Source of the DNA: Bradyrhizobium genosp. SA-3
GTDB lineage: Bacteria; Pseudomonadota; Alphaproteobacteria; Rhizobiales; Xanthobacteraceae
DNA: 58,747 bases
Direction of reading: 5' to 3'
NCBI RefSeq assembly: GCF_004212635.1
Contig: NZ_PSRT01000046.1
Coordinates: 1-58,747 of the forward strand
Shown: piece by piece, positions 36,757 through 44,871 of the stretch
Numbering within the stretch: the stretch's first letter is position 1
Layout of the letters: each line of letters opens with the position of its first letter
The notes under the pieces: model-generated
Told to the model about the DNA's origin: nothing
Databases searched by the model: none
The model's input: the letters and a program-made list of their open reading frames with translations, nothing else
Made by a program: the position numbers and the translations under genes

Positions 36757-37563
36757 ATGTCAGATGCAATACGGGCAGTGATCCTCGGCATCATCGAGGG
36801 GGTGACCGAGTTCCTTCCCGTGTCCTCGACCGGCCACCTCTTGCTTGCCGAGCGCTTCTTCCACCTCGGTGAAGGAGCCTTCTGGGATTCGTTTACGGTT
36901 CTGATCCAGCTGGGTGCGATCCTCGCGATCGTCGGGCTCTACTTCAAGAAGCTGTGGGACGTCGCAATTGGCCTGTTCACGGGCGATGCCTATGCGCGCC
37001 GCTTCGTGATCGGCGTGCTGGTGGCGTTCCTGCCGGCCGTGATCGTCGGTCTCGTCGCCGGCAAGTACATCAAGAGCGTGCTGTTCAATCCGTGGGTCGT
37101 GTGCTTCACGCTGATCGTCGGCGGCGCCATCCTGCTCTGGGTCGACAGGCTCGAGCTCAAGCCGCGCGAGTATGATGCCACCAAGTTTCCGCTGTTGATG
37201 TATCTCTATATCGGCATCGCGCAGTGCGTGGCGATGATCCCCGGCGTGTCGCGTTCCGGCGCCAGCATCGTGGCCGCCATGCTGCTCGGTGCGGACAAGC
37301 GCGCCGCGGCGGAGTTTTCCTTCTTCCTCGCCATCCCCACCATGATCGGCGCGTTCGCCTACGATTTCTACAAGAACCGCTCCGAGATGACGATGGATCA
37401 CATGAACATCGTCACGATCGGCTTCGTGGTGTCGTTCATCACCGCGATCATCGTGGTCAAGACGTTTTTGACCTACGTCACTCGGCACGGTTTCATGCTG
37501 TTCGCCTGGTGGCGCGTCATCGTCGGCACGCTCGGCCTGATCGCGCTGGCGCTGGGGCACTAA
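36757..37563 (+). CDS. uppP: Undecaprenyl-diphosphatase
   Basis: UppP (BacA) dephosphorylates undecaprenyl diphosphate at the inner membrane, recycling the carrier for peptidoglycan and polysaccharide synthesis. The 268-residue product has about eight transmembrane segments and both active-site motifs: EGVTEFLPVSSTGHLLL near the N-terminus and PGVSRSGASI in the middle. It precedes the DprE1-like gene on the same strand, separated by a family E repeat. Confidence 0.97.
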   Translation: MSDAIRAVILGIIEGVTEFLPVSSTGHLLLAERFFHLGEGAFWDSFTVLIQLGAILAIVGLYFKKLWDVAIGLFTGDAYARRFVIGVLVAFLPAVIVGLVAGKYIKSVLFNPWVVCFTLIVGGAILLWVDRLELKPREYDATKFPLLMYLYIGIAQCVAMIPGVSRSGASIVAAMLLGADKRAAAEFSFFLAIPTMIGAFAYDFYKNRSEMTMDHMNIVTIGFVVSFITAIIVVKTFLTYVTRHGFMLFAWWRVIVGTLGLIALALGH

Positions 37564-37574
37564 AGCGCCTGGCT

Positions 37575-37660
37575 GTAGCCCGGATGGAGCGCAAGCGTAA
37601 TCCGGGATCGTGCCACAAGCGATGCCGGCCCCGGATTACGCTGCGCTCCATCCGGGCTAC
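37575..37660. repeat. Palindromic repeat, family E
   Basis: GTAGCCCGGATGGAGCGCAA and inverse GCGCTCCATCCGGGCTAC; inner arms TAATCCGGG/CCCGGATTA. It follows the uppP stop. Confidence 0.85.
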
Positions 37661-37748
37661 GCCCCTACCACGCTTTCAACGCAAAATAAGCTTTTGATCG
37701 GTAGTCAGTTTCCAACGCCGGGCGCGCGCCCGGCACAGGAGCTGAACC

Positions 37749-39074
37749 ATGACCCTCGTCAGCGGCTGGGGGCGTTTTCCGGTCGTCGATAGCGATGTGC
37801 TGCGGCCGCGCTCGTTCGCGGCGGTCGGCGAGGCTGTCTCGGCCGGCACCGTCGCGCGCGGCAATGGCCGCGCCTATGGCGATGCCGCGATCGGCGCCGC
37901 CAGGACCGTCGCGATGACGGGGTTCGACCGGGTCAGGTGGTTCGATCCGGCGACCGGACGCATCCGCCTCGAGGCCGGCATGCTGCTGTCGGACCTGATC
38001 GAGACATTCGGCCCGCGCGGCTTCCTGCCCTTCGTCGTTCCCGGCACGCGCTTCGTGTCAATCGGCGGCGCGATTGCTGCCGACGTGCACGGCAAGAACC
38101 ATCATTGCGAGGGCGGCTTCGGCCGCTATGTCGAGAGTATTTTGCTGCGCACCGGACAGGGCGAGGTGATCGAAGCCTCGCGCGAGCAGAACTCCGATGC
38201 GTTCTTTGCGACCGTCGGCGGCATGGGCCTGACCGGAATCATCCTCGAGGCGACGATGCGGTTGCGTCCAGCCGAAACGGGATGGATCCGCGAGCGGGTG
38301 ATCTCCGCGTCCGACCTCGACGCCGCGATGCGCGCGCTCGATGCGAGCGATTCCGCGACCTATTCGGTGGCCTGGATCGATTGTGTCGCGCGCGGCAAGG
38401 ATCTCGGCCGCGCGCTGATTTATCTCGGCGAGCACGCCGGCAAAGACGAGCTTGCGGCTGGCGCCGCTGCATTTCCTGTCGGCAAAGATCCCGGCCTCCG
38501 CGTGCCCGTCGATCTGCCCTCGATGACGCTGAACCGCACCAGCATCCGCGCCTTTAATGAGCTGTACTACCGCATGGGCGCGCGGCGCGCCGGCGGCAGC
38601 CAGGTGGTCTCGCTCTATCCGTATTTCTTTCCGCTCGACAGCCTCAAAGACTGGAATCGCATCTATGGCAAGCGCGGCTTCCTCCAGCATCAATGCGTGA
38701 TCCCGGAGCAGGGGGCACGCGCGGTGCTCGGCGACATCCTCGAGCGCGTCGCGCGTCGCGGCGATGCCTCCTTCCTCGCCGTGCTCAAGAAGCTCGGGCA
38801 AGGCGACGGCATCCTGTCGTTTCCGCTGCCCGGCTACACGCTCGCGTTGGATTTCCCGCTGAAGCGCGACATCCTGAATTTCCTCGACGAGATCGATCGC
38901 CTGGTCGTCGCTGCCGGCGGCCGGCTGTATCTCGCCAAGGATGCGCGCCAGTCGCGCGCGACGTTCGCCGCCGGCTATCCGGCCTTGTCGCGCTTCAATG
39001 CGATCCGCAAATCGCTCGATCCCGCCGGGACCATCCGCTCGAAACTTTCACAACGCCTGTTTGATGAGGTCTAG
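37749..39074 (+). CDS. DprE1-like FAD-dependent oxidase (decaprenylphosphoryl-ribose 2'-epimerase oxidase subunit)
   Basis: A 441-residue PCMH-type FAD flavoenzyme. The N-terminal FAD-binding part shows ARGNGRAYGDAA and GAIAADVHGKNHHCEGGFGRYVE, the latter very close to the ADVHGKNHHxxG block of mycobacterial DprE1. The C-terminal part has PLPGYTLALDFPLK and the acid LYLAKDAR. DprE1 oxidises the 2' hydroxyl of polyprenyl-phosphoryl-ribose, and DprE2 then reduces the ketone to give the arabinose donor. The partner gene follows after three bases, so the pair is translationally close-coupled. Azorhizobium NoeO belongs to the same family. Confidence 0.88.
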   Translation: MTLVSGWGRFPVVDSDVLRPRSFAAVGEAVSAGTVARGNGRAYGDAAIGAARTVAMTGFDRVRWFDPATGRIRLEAGMLLSDLIETFGPRGFLPFVVPGTRFVSIGGAIAADVHGKNHHCEGGFGRYVESILLRTGQGEVIEASREQNSDAFFATVGGMGLTGIILEATMRLRPAETGWIRERVISASDLDAAMRALDASDSATYSVAWIDCVARGKDLGRALIYLGEHAGKDELAAGAAAFPVGKDPGLRVPVDLPSMTLNRTSIRAFNELYYRMGARRAGGSQVVSLYPYFFPLDSLKDWNRIYGKRGFLQHQCVIPEQGARAVLGDILERVARRGDASFLAVLKKLGQGDGILSFPLPGYTLALDFPLKRDILNFLDEIDRLVVAAGGRLYLAKDARQSRATFAAGYPALSRFNAIRKSLDPAGTIRSKLSQRLFDEV

Positions 39075-39077
39075 GCC

Positions 39078-39818
39078 GTGACGTCACGCAAGTCAGTATT
39101 GGTGCTGGGTGGCTCCTCCGACATCGGCCGCGCCGCCGCGCGCGCCTTTGCCAAAGCGGGATACGACGTCGCCCTCGCAGGCCGCGACGTCGCCGTGCTG
39201 GAGCCTGACGCCGCCGATCTGCGCGCGCGCTACAACATCGAGGTCGGACTCCATAAATTCGATGTGCTCGACACTGCGTCGTTCGAGAGCTTTGTCGGCG
39301 GCCTGTCGGCGCTGCCTGACGTCGTTGTCTCGATCGTCGGTTTGCTCGGCGTGCAGGAGACCGCACAGAGCGATCTCGCCCACGCCACCATGATCATGCG
39401 CTCCAACTACGAAGGCCCCTCGCTGATCCTCGGCCTGTTCGCGGAAAAATTTCTGGCGCGCGGCAATGGCACGATCGTCGGCGTGTCGTCCGTTGCCGGC
39501 GATCGCGGCCGCGCCTCGAACTATGTCTACGGCTCGGCCAAGGCGGGCTTCTCCGCGTTCCTGTCGGGCTTACGCGCCCGCGCCAGCCGCGGTGGCGTGC
39601 ACGTCGTCACCGTAAAACCCGGCTTCGTCCGCACCAAGATGACGGAAGGCATGAAGCTGATCGGCCCGCTCACAGTGGAGGCGCCGGTGGTCGGCGATGC
39701 GATCCTTCAGGCCGTCGAGAGGAAAGCCGACGTCGTCTATGTCAGCGGCAAATGGCGCCTGGTGATGCTGATCATCAAGACGCTGCCGGAAGCGATCTTC
39801 AAGAAGCTGAAGTTTTGA
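39078..39818 (+). CDS. DprE2-like short-chain dehydrogenase
   Basis: The 246-residue SDR starts with VLVLGGSSDIGRAAARAFAKAGYDVALAGRD (a TGxxxGxG variant, GGSSDIG) and has the catalytic Tyr-Lys in SNYVYGSAKAG with an upstream Ser (SSVAG). This pattern, and the direct coupling to a DprE1-like gene, indicates a decaprenylphosphoryl-2-keto-arabinofuranose reductase. GTG 39078 follows the DprE1 stop by three bases. A family G repeat pair begins 27 bp after the stop. Azorhizobium NoeP is the comparable rhizobial enzyme. Confidence 0.87.
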   Translation: MTSRKSVLVLGGSSDIGRAAARAFAKAGYDVALAGRDVAVLEPDAADLRARYNIEVGLHKFDVLDTASFESFVGGLSALPDVVVSIVGLLGVQETAQSDLAHATMIMRSNYEGPSLILGLFAEKFLARGNGTIVGVSSVAGDRGRASNYVYGSAKAGFSAFLSGLRARASRGGVHVVTVKPGFVRTKMTEGMKLIGPLTVEAPVVGDAILQAVERKADVVYVSGKWRLVMLIIKTLPEAIFKKLKF

Positions 39819-39844
39819 CGCTGTCGCCGCACCGGCGGTGCGCT

Positions 39845-39880
39845 CCCTCCCCCGCTTGCGGGGGAGGGTCGGGGAGAGGG
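39845..39880. repeat. Family G repeat
   Basis: CCCTCCCCCGCTTGCGGGGG hairpin and AGGGTCGGGGAGAGGG tail. Confidence 0.8.
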
Positions 39881-39913
39881 TGTCTCCACAGAGAGACTCC
39901 CAATGAGGAGAAA

Positions 39914-39994
39914 GCCCTCACCCGGATCCCTTCGGACCATGCTTCGCATCGCCGAGCGCGATCCGACCTCTCCCGCAAAGCAAGCGGGAGAGGT
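39914..39994. repeat. Family G repeat, extended inverted copy
   Basis: AGCCCTCACCCGGATCCCTT ... CCTCTCCCGC...GCGGGAGAGG. It forms an inverted pair with the copy at 39845, between convergent genes. Confidence 0.75.
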
Positions 39995-40005
39995 GAAAGA
40001 AAACC

Positions 40006-40971
40006 TCACGCGCTCTTGCGCTGGAACTGGCCTGCCGCGCGGAAACGCCAGAGATATTGCGGGGCAATGGTCTCGAGCGAATCGGCCGTGATGCCGAGCC
40101 CTTCCAGGGTCAGCCCCGCCGCCTTCGCCGCATCCGACACGACATTGTCGCGCTCGAGCATCGTGACCTGGTCCGGCGTCAGCTTCAGCGCGCCCGGCGC
40201 GAATTGCAGGAAGTTAGCCTTGAAGCGGGCGAGCCCGAACGGCAGCGGGATCAGCATCCGCTGGCGATTGGTGATTGCGAGGATGGCCTCGATGATCTGG
40301 CGCATGGTCAGCACGTCCGGCCCGCCGAGTTCGTAGGTCGCGCCCGCCTTGGCCTTGCCGTCGACGGCGTCGGCGATCGCGGTGGCGACGTCGCCGACAT
40401 AGACCGGCTGTACCTTGGTCTCGCCGCCGATCAGCGGCAGCACCGGCGAGATCCGGGCCAGCGCGGCAAAGCGGTTGGTGAACTGGTCCTCGGGCCCGAA
40501 CATCAGGGAGGGGCGGAAGATCGTCGCCGACGGCACAGCTGCCCTTACCGCCTCCTCCCCGGCCGCCTTGGCCTTGGCATAGCGCGAGGGCGATTTGGCG
40601 TCGGCGCCGATGGCGGAGACATGCACCAGGCTGGCGCCGGCGGCGGCCGCTGCCTTGGCGACGGTTTCGGCACCCTTGGCCTGGACGGCGTCAAAGGTCT
40701 GCTGGCCGCCCTCGGTGAGCACGCCCACGAGGTTGATCACGACGTGCGAATCACGCAGCGCCGCCTCGACCGAGGCCGGATAGCGCAGGTTCGCCTGCAC
40801 GGTGTGGACCTGCCCGACCTTGCCGGAGGGCTGGAGGTATCCGGCGAGTTCCGGCCGCCGCACCGCGACCCGGATCCGGTAATCGCGCTTGCACAGGGCG
40901 CGGACGACATTCCGGCCTAAAAACCCCGATCCGCCGAAAACCGTGACGAGCGTGTCCAGATTCGATGCCAT
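40006..40971 (-). CDS. NDUFA9-like NAD(P)-binding protein (complex I associated)
   Basis: A 321-residue extended-SDR protein with the nucleotide-binding loop VTVFGGSGFLGRNVVRAL, DxVINLVGVL at the second strand and YAKAKAAGEEAVRAA in place of the usual YxxxK. It resembles the NDUFA9 accessory subunit of mitochondrial complex I and its alphaproteobacterial homologues. The family binds NADPH tightly and is generally considered structural. Its stop is 188 bp from the DprE2-like gene, in convergent orientation. No nuo genes are nearby. Confidence 0.88.
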   Translation of the reverse strand: MASNLDTLVTVFGGSGFLGRNVVRALCKRDYRIRVAVRRPELAGYLQPSGKVGQVHTVQANLRYPASVEAALRDSHVVINLVGVLTEGGQQTFDAVQAKGAETVAKAAAAAGASLVHVSAIGADAKSPSRYAKAKAAGEEAVRAAVPSATIFRPSLMFGPEDQFTNRFAALARISPVLPLIGGETKVQPVYVGDVATAIADAVDGKAKAGATYELGGPDVLTMRQIIEAILAITNRQRMLIPLPFGLARFKANFLQFAPGALKLTPDQVTMLERDNVVSDAAKAAGLTLEGLGITADSLETIAPQYLWRFRAAGQFQRKSA

Positions 40972-41121
40972 GGGGTCGGTTCCTGCAGGTGGGGTAACAT
41001 GTTGTCAGGCTTGTATCGGGCCGGTTTGCGATGCGCAATCGGCATCCCGAAGCAGCCTTCACGCATGAATTGACAACGGCGTCACCGAACCGTAGTAACC
41101 GCCTCCGTGCCCCAAACGGCA

Positions 41122-41209
<88 letters not shown>

Positions 41210-41401
41210 TTTTTTCCTTTCGATGCCCCCTCGAAGCGTAATCCGGGCGGACGGTGGGTCATCTGGCCCGGTCCAATGTTGCGAAATTGGTCCAGGATCG
41301 TCGGATCCAGCCCTTTCCGCGGGGCGTCGCAGTCGCTATTTTTCTCGACGAGACCGCGAAGGTTGTGATTTCGTTGGCAAAAGGGCCGAAGGGTTCGGAT
41401 C
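41210..41401. other. Intergenic region between tRNA-Leu and the toxin-antitoxin pair
   Basis: The 192 bp start with a T run (probable tRNA terminator). I see no duplicated tRNA 3' end within this window that would mark an integrated element. The antitoxin promoter is presumably in the last 80 bases. Confidence 0.5.
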
Positions 41402-41611
41402 ATGGCAACGCTCGACATCAGCCGTTTGACGCCCAAGGAGCGGCTCGATCTCATCGGGGAGCTTTGGGACAGCCTCTCCTCTGCTGACGTGCCGTTGACC
41501 CCGGCGCACGAAGCCGAACTCGACCGGCGGCTTGCGAGTTTCGAACAGGACCGCCGCGAAGCAATTCCTTGGGAGGATATTGACGCTGAGCTTGACCGCC
41601 GGTCGCGATAA
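41402..41611 (+). CDS. Addiction-module antitoxin (Unstab_antitox family)
   Basis: A 69-residue acidic protein, MATLDISRLTPKERLDLIGELWDSL ... DRRLASFEQDRREAIPWEDIDAEL, matching the short antitoxins that begin with the LTPxERLxLIxELWDSL helix and end in WEDIxAEL. Such proteins have no obvious DNA-binding domain but neutralise a RelE/ParE partner. The stop (TAA at 41609-41611) is followed at once by the toxin GTG start, so the two are tightly coupled. Confidence 0.88.
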   Translation: MATLDISRLTPKERLDLIGELWDSLSSADVPLTPAHEAELDRRLASFEQDRREAIPWEDIDAELDRRSR

Positions 41612-41905
41612 GTGGCCAGGCTTCTCTTTACGCAAGCGGCTCGAGCCGACCTCGCCGACGCAGTCAACTGGTACGACACTCACGCTCCGCATGTTGTGCC
41701 GCAATTTCGCGACGCCTTGCGCTCCGCGCTGATCCGGATCGCGGAGAATCCCAAGCAGTTTCCGCCGGCCCTCAAAAACACACGCCGCGCGTTGCTACGC
41801 CGCTTCCCCTACATCCTCGTGTTTCGTGAGATGCACGACGCAGTCTACGTCGTTGCGGTGTTTCACACGAGTCGTGATCCCTTGATTTGGAAGCGACGCT
41901 CATAG
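41612..41905 (+). CDS. RelE/ParE-superfamily toxin
   Basis: This 97-residue basic protein starts with GTG immediately after the antitoxin stop. The fold signature is clear: LLFTQAARADLADAVNWYD, FRDALRSALIRIAENPKQFPP, RRALLRRFPYILVFREMHDAVYVVAVFHTSRDPLIWK. ParE-type toxins inhibit gyrase and RelE-type cleave mRNA; sequence alone does not decide, but RRFPYILVFR and VAVFHTSRDPxxW resemble ParE-like plasmid stabilisation proteins more. Confidence 0.88.
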   Translation: MARLLFTQAARADLADAVNWYDTHAPHVVPQFRDALRSALIRIAENPKQFPPALKNTRRALLRRFPYILVFREMHDAVYVVAVFHTSRDPLIWKRRS

Positions 41906-42162
41906 CTCCGTTCTGCTCGATGACGCATCGAGGTTGCGCGCCAGCTGATCCTCCAGGAGGCCGGCATCATCGCGCTGATCGAGCGCAGCGTTCGCGGCAT
42001 GCAGTGATTGGGGCTGGATGCGGCCTCGCGCGTCGAAGAAGCTAAGCTCCGCAGATCGCCATCTGCTTAGCCAAGCGTTCCGCGCCATCGGGCGCGATGC
42101 ACAATTCCAGATTCCTCGCACTTTCCTCGGCTGCCTCCTTGGATCGTGCGAACATCTTCATT
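41906..42162. other. Probable decayed region downstream of the toxin
   Basis: No intact gene is evident. A short plus-strand stretch 41924-42006 reads IEVARQLILQEAGIIALIE before a stop, which looks like the natural C-terminus of a lost protein (amphipathic helix). A 73-codon minus-strand frame through the same bases looks like its shadow. Confidence 0.4.
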
Positions 42163-42609
42163 TCATACGAGGCGGGCGCGGAAGCGGCCCTTCATCTTGA
42201 AGCCGTCCCGCATATTGAGACCGAGAAGAACGATGTTGGTCGCGCCGGCAAGCAGCTCGAGCGCCTGCACCGCGTAGAACGTCGAGTCGAACTCGGCGGC
42301 CTTCGCCTTGGAAGCTAGAAACAGGGCAGCGGGAATGAGGATCAAGATGCCGTTGCCGGCGATGAACGGCATACGTTTGATCTTCGCGTCGATCAGGCTA
42401 GCACGGCGCTCCTTGGCGAGGAAGAACCCCGAGCCTCCCGTCACCGCCAGCGCCGGAACCAACAACAGGAAGCCCCAGGGGATGGCCGTTTTGACCATGG
42501 TCACGCTCGCATGTGACGCAAGCATCTCCGCGCGAGCCGTGGAAAGCCAGAAGGTCGCAACAGTCGTCAGTGCGACCGCGCCTGCTATCGGGTGGATGAT
42601 CTTGGTCAT
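42163..42609 (-). CDS. Small integral membrane protein of unknown function
   Basis: From ATG 42609 (MTKIIHPIAGAVALTTVATFWL) the product is 148 residues with four hydrophobic segments: residues about 6-25, 43-65 (IPWGFLLLVPALAVTGGSGFF), 82-103 (FIAGNGILILIPAALFLASKA) and 112-132. I do not recognise the family. Its start is 25 bases after the stop of the monooxygenase gene, so both are likely read from the marR-facing promoter. It could be a transporter-like or quinone-interacting membrane partner, but that is a guess. Confidence 0.7.
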   Translation of the reverse strand: MTKIIHPIAGAVALTTVATFWLSTARAEMLASHASVTMVKTAIPWGFLLLVPALAVTGGSGFFLAKERRASLIDAKIKRMPFIAGNGILILIPAALFLASKAKAAEFDSTFYAVQALELLAGATNIVLLGLNMRDGFKMKGRFRARLV

Positions 42610-42634
42610 CGGATCCTGCCGTTTTCGAAGCGAG

Positions 42635-43003
42635 CTACGCGACGCAGACGCCGGGCACGGCGACCTTCTGGAACAGGTGCGGCGAGGCGACAGCGGAGGA
42701 GGGATAGGCTGAGATCTTCGATCTGAACTCAGGGTGCGTGAACGCAGCCCGGAAGTGGGCGGTCGATTCCCAGACGGCATAGTTCAGATAGGTCGGGCTT
42801 TCGCCGATCGCGCGGTGAAGCTGGGTGGAGATGAAGCCCGGCTGCCGCTTCATGAAGGCGGCATCGTCCTGCCAGACCTGGAGGAAGCTCTGCTCGTCGG
42901 CCTTGTCGAGAGTGAAGACATTCACCAGGACGACAGGGCTGGCATCGATGCCGAGCTGACGGTCAATCGGAAAGGCGGGGTCCAGTGGGCGTAAGTGCGA
43001 CAT
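42635..43003 (-). CDS. Antibiotic biosynthesis monooxygenase (ABM)-like protein
   Basis: A 122-residue dimeric alpha-beta-barrel protein from ATG 43003, preceded by GGAGG. The ABM pattern is visible: SPVVLVNVFTLDKADEQSFLQVWQDDAAFMKRQPGFISTQLHRAI and YLNYAVWESTAHFRAAFTHPEF. Such proteins act as cofactor-free quinone or polyketide monooxygenases or as ligand-binding domains. It is divergent from marR with a strong palindrome between them, so it is probably the main regulated gene. Confidence 0.85.
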   Translation of the reverse strand: MSHLRPLDPAFPIDRQLGIDASPVVLVNVFTLDKADEQSFLQVWQDDAAFMKRQPGFISTQLHRAIGESPTYLNYAVWESTAHFRAAFTHPEFRSKISAYPSSAVASPHLFQKVAVPGVCVA

Positions 43004-43058
43004 ATGAAGCCTCCATGCGGTTGGTTGCATGATGTCATTATGGTACGATGCTATATAC

Positions 43059-43076
43059 CAACTTGACATTATAATG
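43059..43076. promoter_or_regulatory. Perfect 18-bp palindrome, likely MarR operator
   Basis: TTGACATTATAATGTCAA is a perfect inverted repeat in the 96-bp gap between the ABM gene and marR. It contains TTGACA and TATAAT-like bases, so it also overlaps probable promoter elements. A weaker half-like sequence ATGTCATTATGG lies about 30 bases to the left. Confidence 0.75.
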
Positions 43077-43099
43077 TCAATACAGGCTTATGGTGACAG

Positions 43100-43576
43100 A
43101 TGCTGAAATCCGAACGAACGCCGGCCGCCGATACTCTGACCAACCTCATGCTTGACTTGTTCCGGCTGAACAGCCTGCTCTTGACCGCAGGCGACCGTTT
43201 GGTGGCCCGCCTCGGGCTCACGAGCGCCCGCTGGCAAATCCTCGGCGCCATCGTGCACGCAGAGCGCCCCCAGCCAGTCGCATGGCTTGCCCGCGATCTG
43301 GGGGCCAACCGCCAGAACGTGCAGCGGATCGTCAACGATCTCCACGCCGAAGGGCTTGTGGCGTTCGAGGCCAACCCGCATCACCGGCGAGCCCAACTTG
43401 TCGTCCTGACCGACAAGGGACGGCGCGCCTTCGATGCCGCCATGGCTTTGCAGGCGCCGTGGGCCAACGGCCTCTCGGAAGGGCTCGCGGTCAAGGACCT
43501 GCAAGCCGTTCACCGTGTCGTTACGGCGCTGCGGAAGAAACTGGAGAGCAACGATGAGCCTGAAGAGCGAGCCTAA
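43100..43576 (+). CDS. MarR-family transcriptional regulator
   Basis: A 158-residue winged-helix dimer. The N-terminal helix NLMLDLFRLNSLLLTAGDRLV aids dimerisation; SARWQILGAIVHAERPQPVAWLARDLGANRQNVQRIVNDLHAEGLV is the helix-turn-helix; NPHHRRAQLVVLTDKGRRAFDAA is the wing and its base. No cysteine near the N-terminus suggests ligand rather than thiol sensing. It is divergent from the ABM-membrane protein pair and should repress it, probably through the palindrome at 43059-43076. Confidence 0.92.
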   Translation: MLKSERTPAADTLTNLMLDLFRLNSLLLTAGDRLVARLGLTSARWQILGAIVHAERPQPVAWLARDLGANRQNVQRIVNDLHAEGLVAFEANPHHRRAQLVVLTDKGRRAFDAAMALQAPWANGLSEGLAVKDLQAVHRVVTALRKKLESNDEPEERA

Positions 43577-43663
43577 TTGAGCGGTCGGGCGATGACTTAT
43601 TGGGATCGCCGAATTATCGCCGCCGCAACGGGCTATCGGTAGGACAAATCAGCCCGCCCGCCC

Positions 43664-44595
43664 TCACACCACCCGCTTCCCCGCCCGCTCCGCCACCGCC
43701 TTCTGCACAAAATACATCGCGACCAGCGAGACGATCGAGGTCGCGACGACGATGTAGCCTAGGCGATCGAAATGGATCAGCGAGCCGTCCGCCTGCTGCG
43801 CGATGATGGCGGCGGCGAGCACCGAGCCGAGCCCGCCGGAGAGCTGCTGAAGCGAGGCGCTGACCGCGCTGAACGAGCCGCGCTGGCTCGGATCGGGGAT
43901 CGCCGACATCAAGGCCTGCGACGGGATCATGCGTGAGAAGATGCCGACGAACATCAAGACGTTGACAAGGATCGCGGTCGCCAGCGAGACGTGACCGAGA
44001 TGGGTGTAGATCAGCACCATGATCACCGACACCACGCTGCCGAACACGAAGGTCGGATATTTGCCGAACGCGTCGCTCGCCCGGCCGACCAGCGGCCCGG
44101 TGACGATGCTGAACAGGCCCGAGACGAGATAGATCGTCGGCAGATGCGTAATGTCGATGCCGAGATTGTGCACGGTGAAGGCGCTGGAGAACGGCATCAG
44201 CATGTAGCCGCCGGTCGCCAGCAGCGTCGTGACGGCGAAAGCCAGCGTATAGCGCGTCTGTCCGACCGTCGCGATCAGATGGCGGAACGGGTTTCTGTCC
44301 TGCTTCAATTTCAGGTGCGCATCGACCGGCTCCATGACCAGGGCGATGATCGCGATCGCGGCGATCGACACCACGACGATCGCGGCGAAGCAGACATGCC
44401 AGTTCCAGTGATTGGCGAGAAACAGCCCGGCGGGAATGCCGAGCACCTGGCTCGCGGCGACATGATGATGAAATCGAGGATGATCGTGAACTGGGTGAAC
44501 GCGAGCAGCGCGATGAGGAGCGCCTGATAGCGCGAAAAGCCGCGTTGGCGTTCCCTTGGGTCGTCGACGGGCGCGGCGAGCGTCTGTTCGGTCAT
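43664..44595 (-). pseudogene. MFS transporter with an internal deletion (decayed)
   Basis: The remains of a major facilitator transporter. The N-terminus starts at ATG 44595 (MTEQTLAAPVDDPRERQRGFSRYQALLIALLAFTQFTIILDFIIMS). At about 44450-44458 it passes directly, in another frame, into the second half beginning QVLGIPAGLFLANHWNWHVCF, which then runs intact to 43664 with seven or so helices (final residues ERAGKRVV). Compared with whole proteins of this type, about 100 residues covering roughly transmembrane helices 2-5 are missing. No start codon is well placed for the second half except an internal ATG at 44446, so a working transporter is unlikely. Confidence 0.82.
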
Positions 44596-44871
44596 GGCAC
44601 CTGATTCAGGGTGAGGGCGACGGGGCGCGAGATACTGGCAGATAGGGTGGACGGGAACGATGTCCACGGGGTGCAAGGCAAAAGCTCCGCCGGAACAGGA
44701 CGCGCGGGGCGGGTTGTGGGATCCGGGCAACAGGGCCTCCGGTTGAGGCCGCGCGCTCTCCGGGCGAATTAAGCCGCCCTTAGCGAATGCCTCTTAGGCT
44801 CGCGGCCATCCATTTCCCCTGCTCCCCGGCCTTTGGGCCGGTCATTTGGCGGCAAGTAAGAGCGTTTTTGG

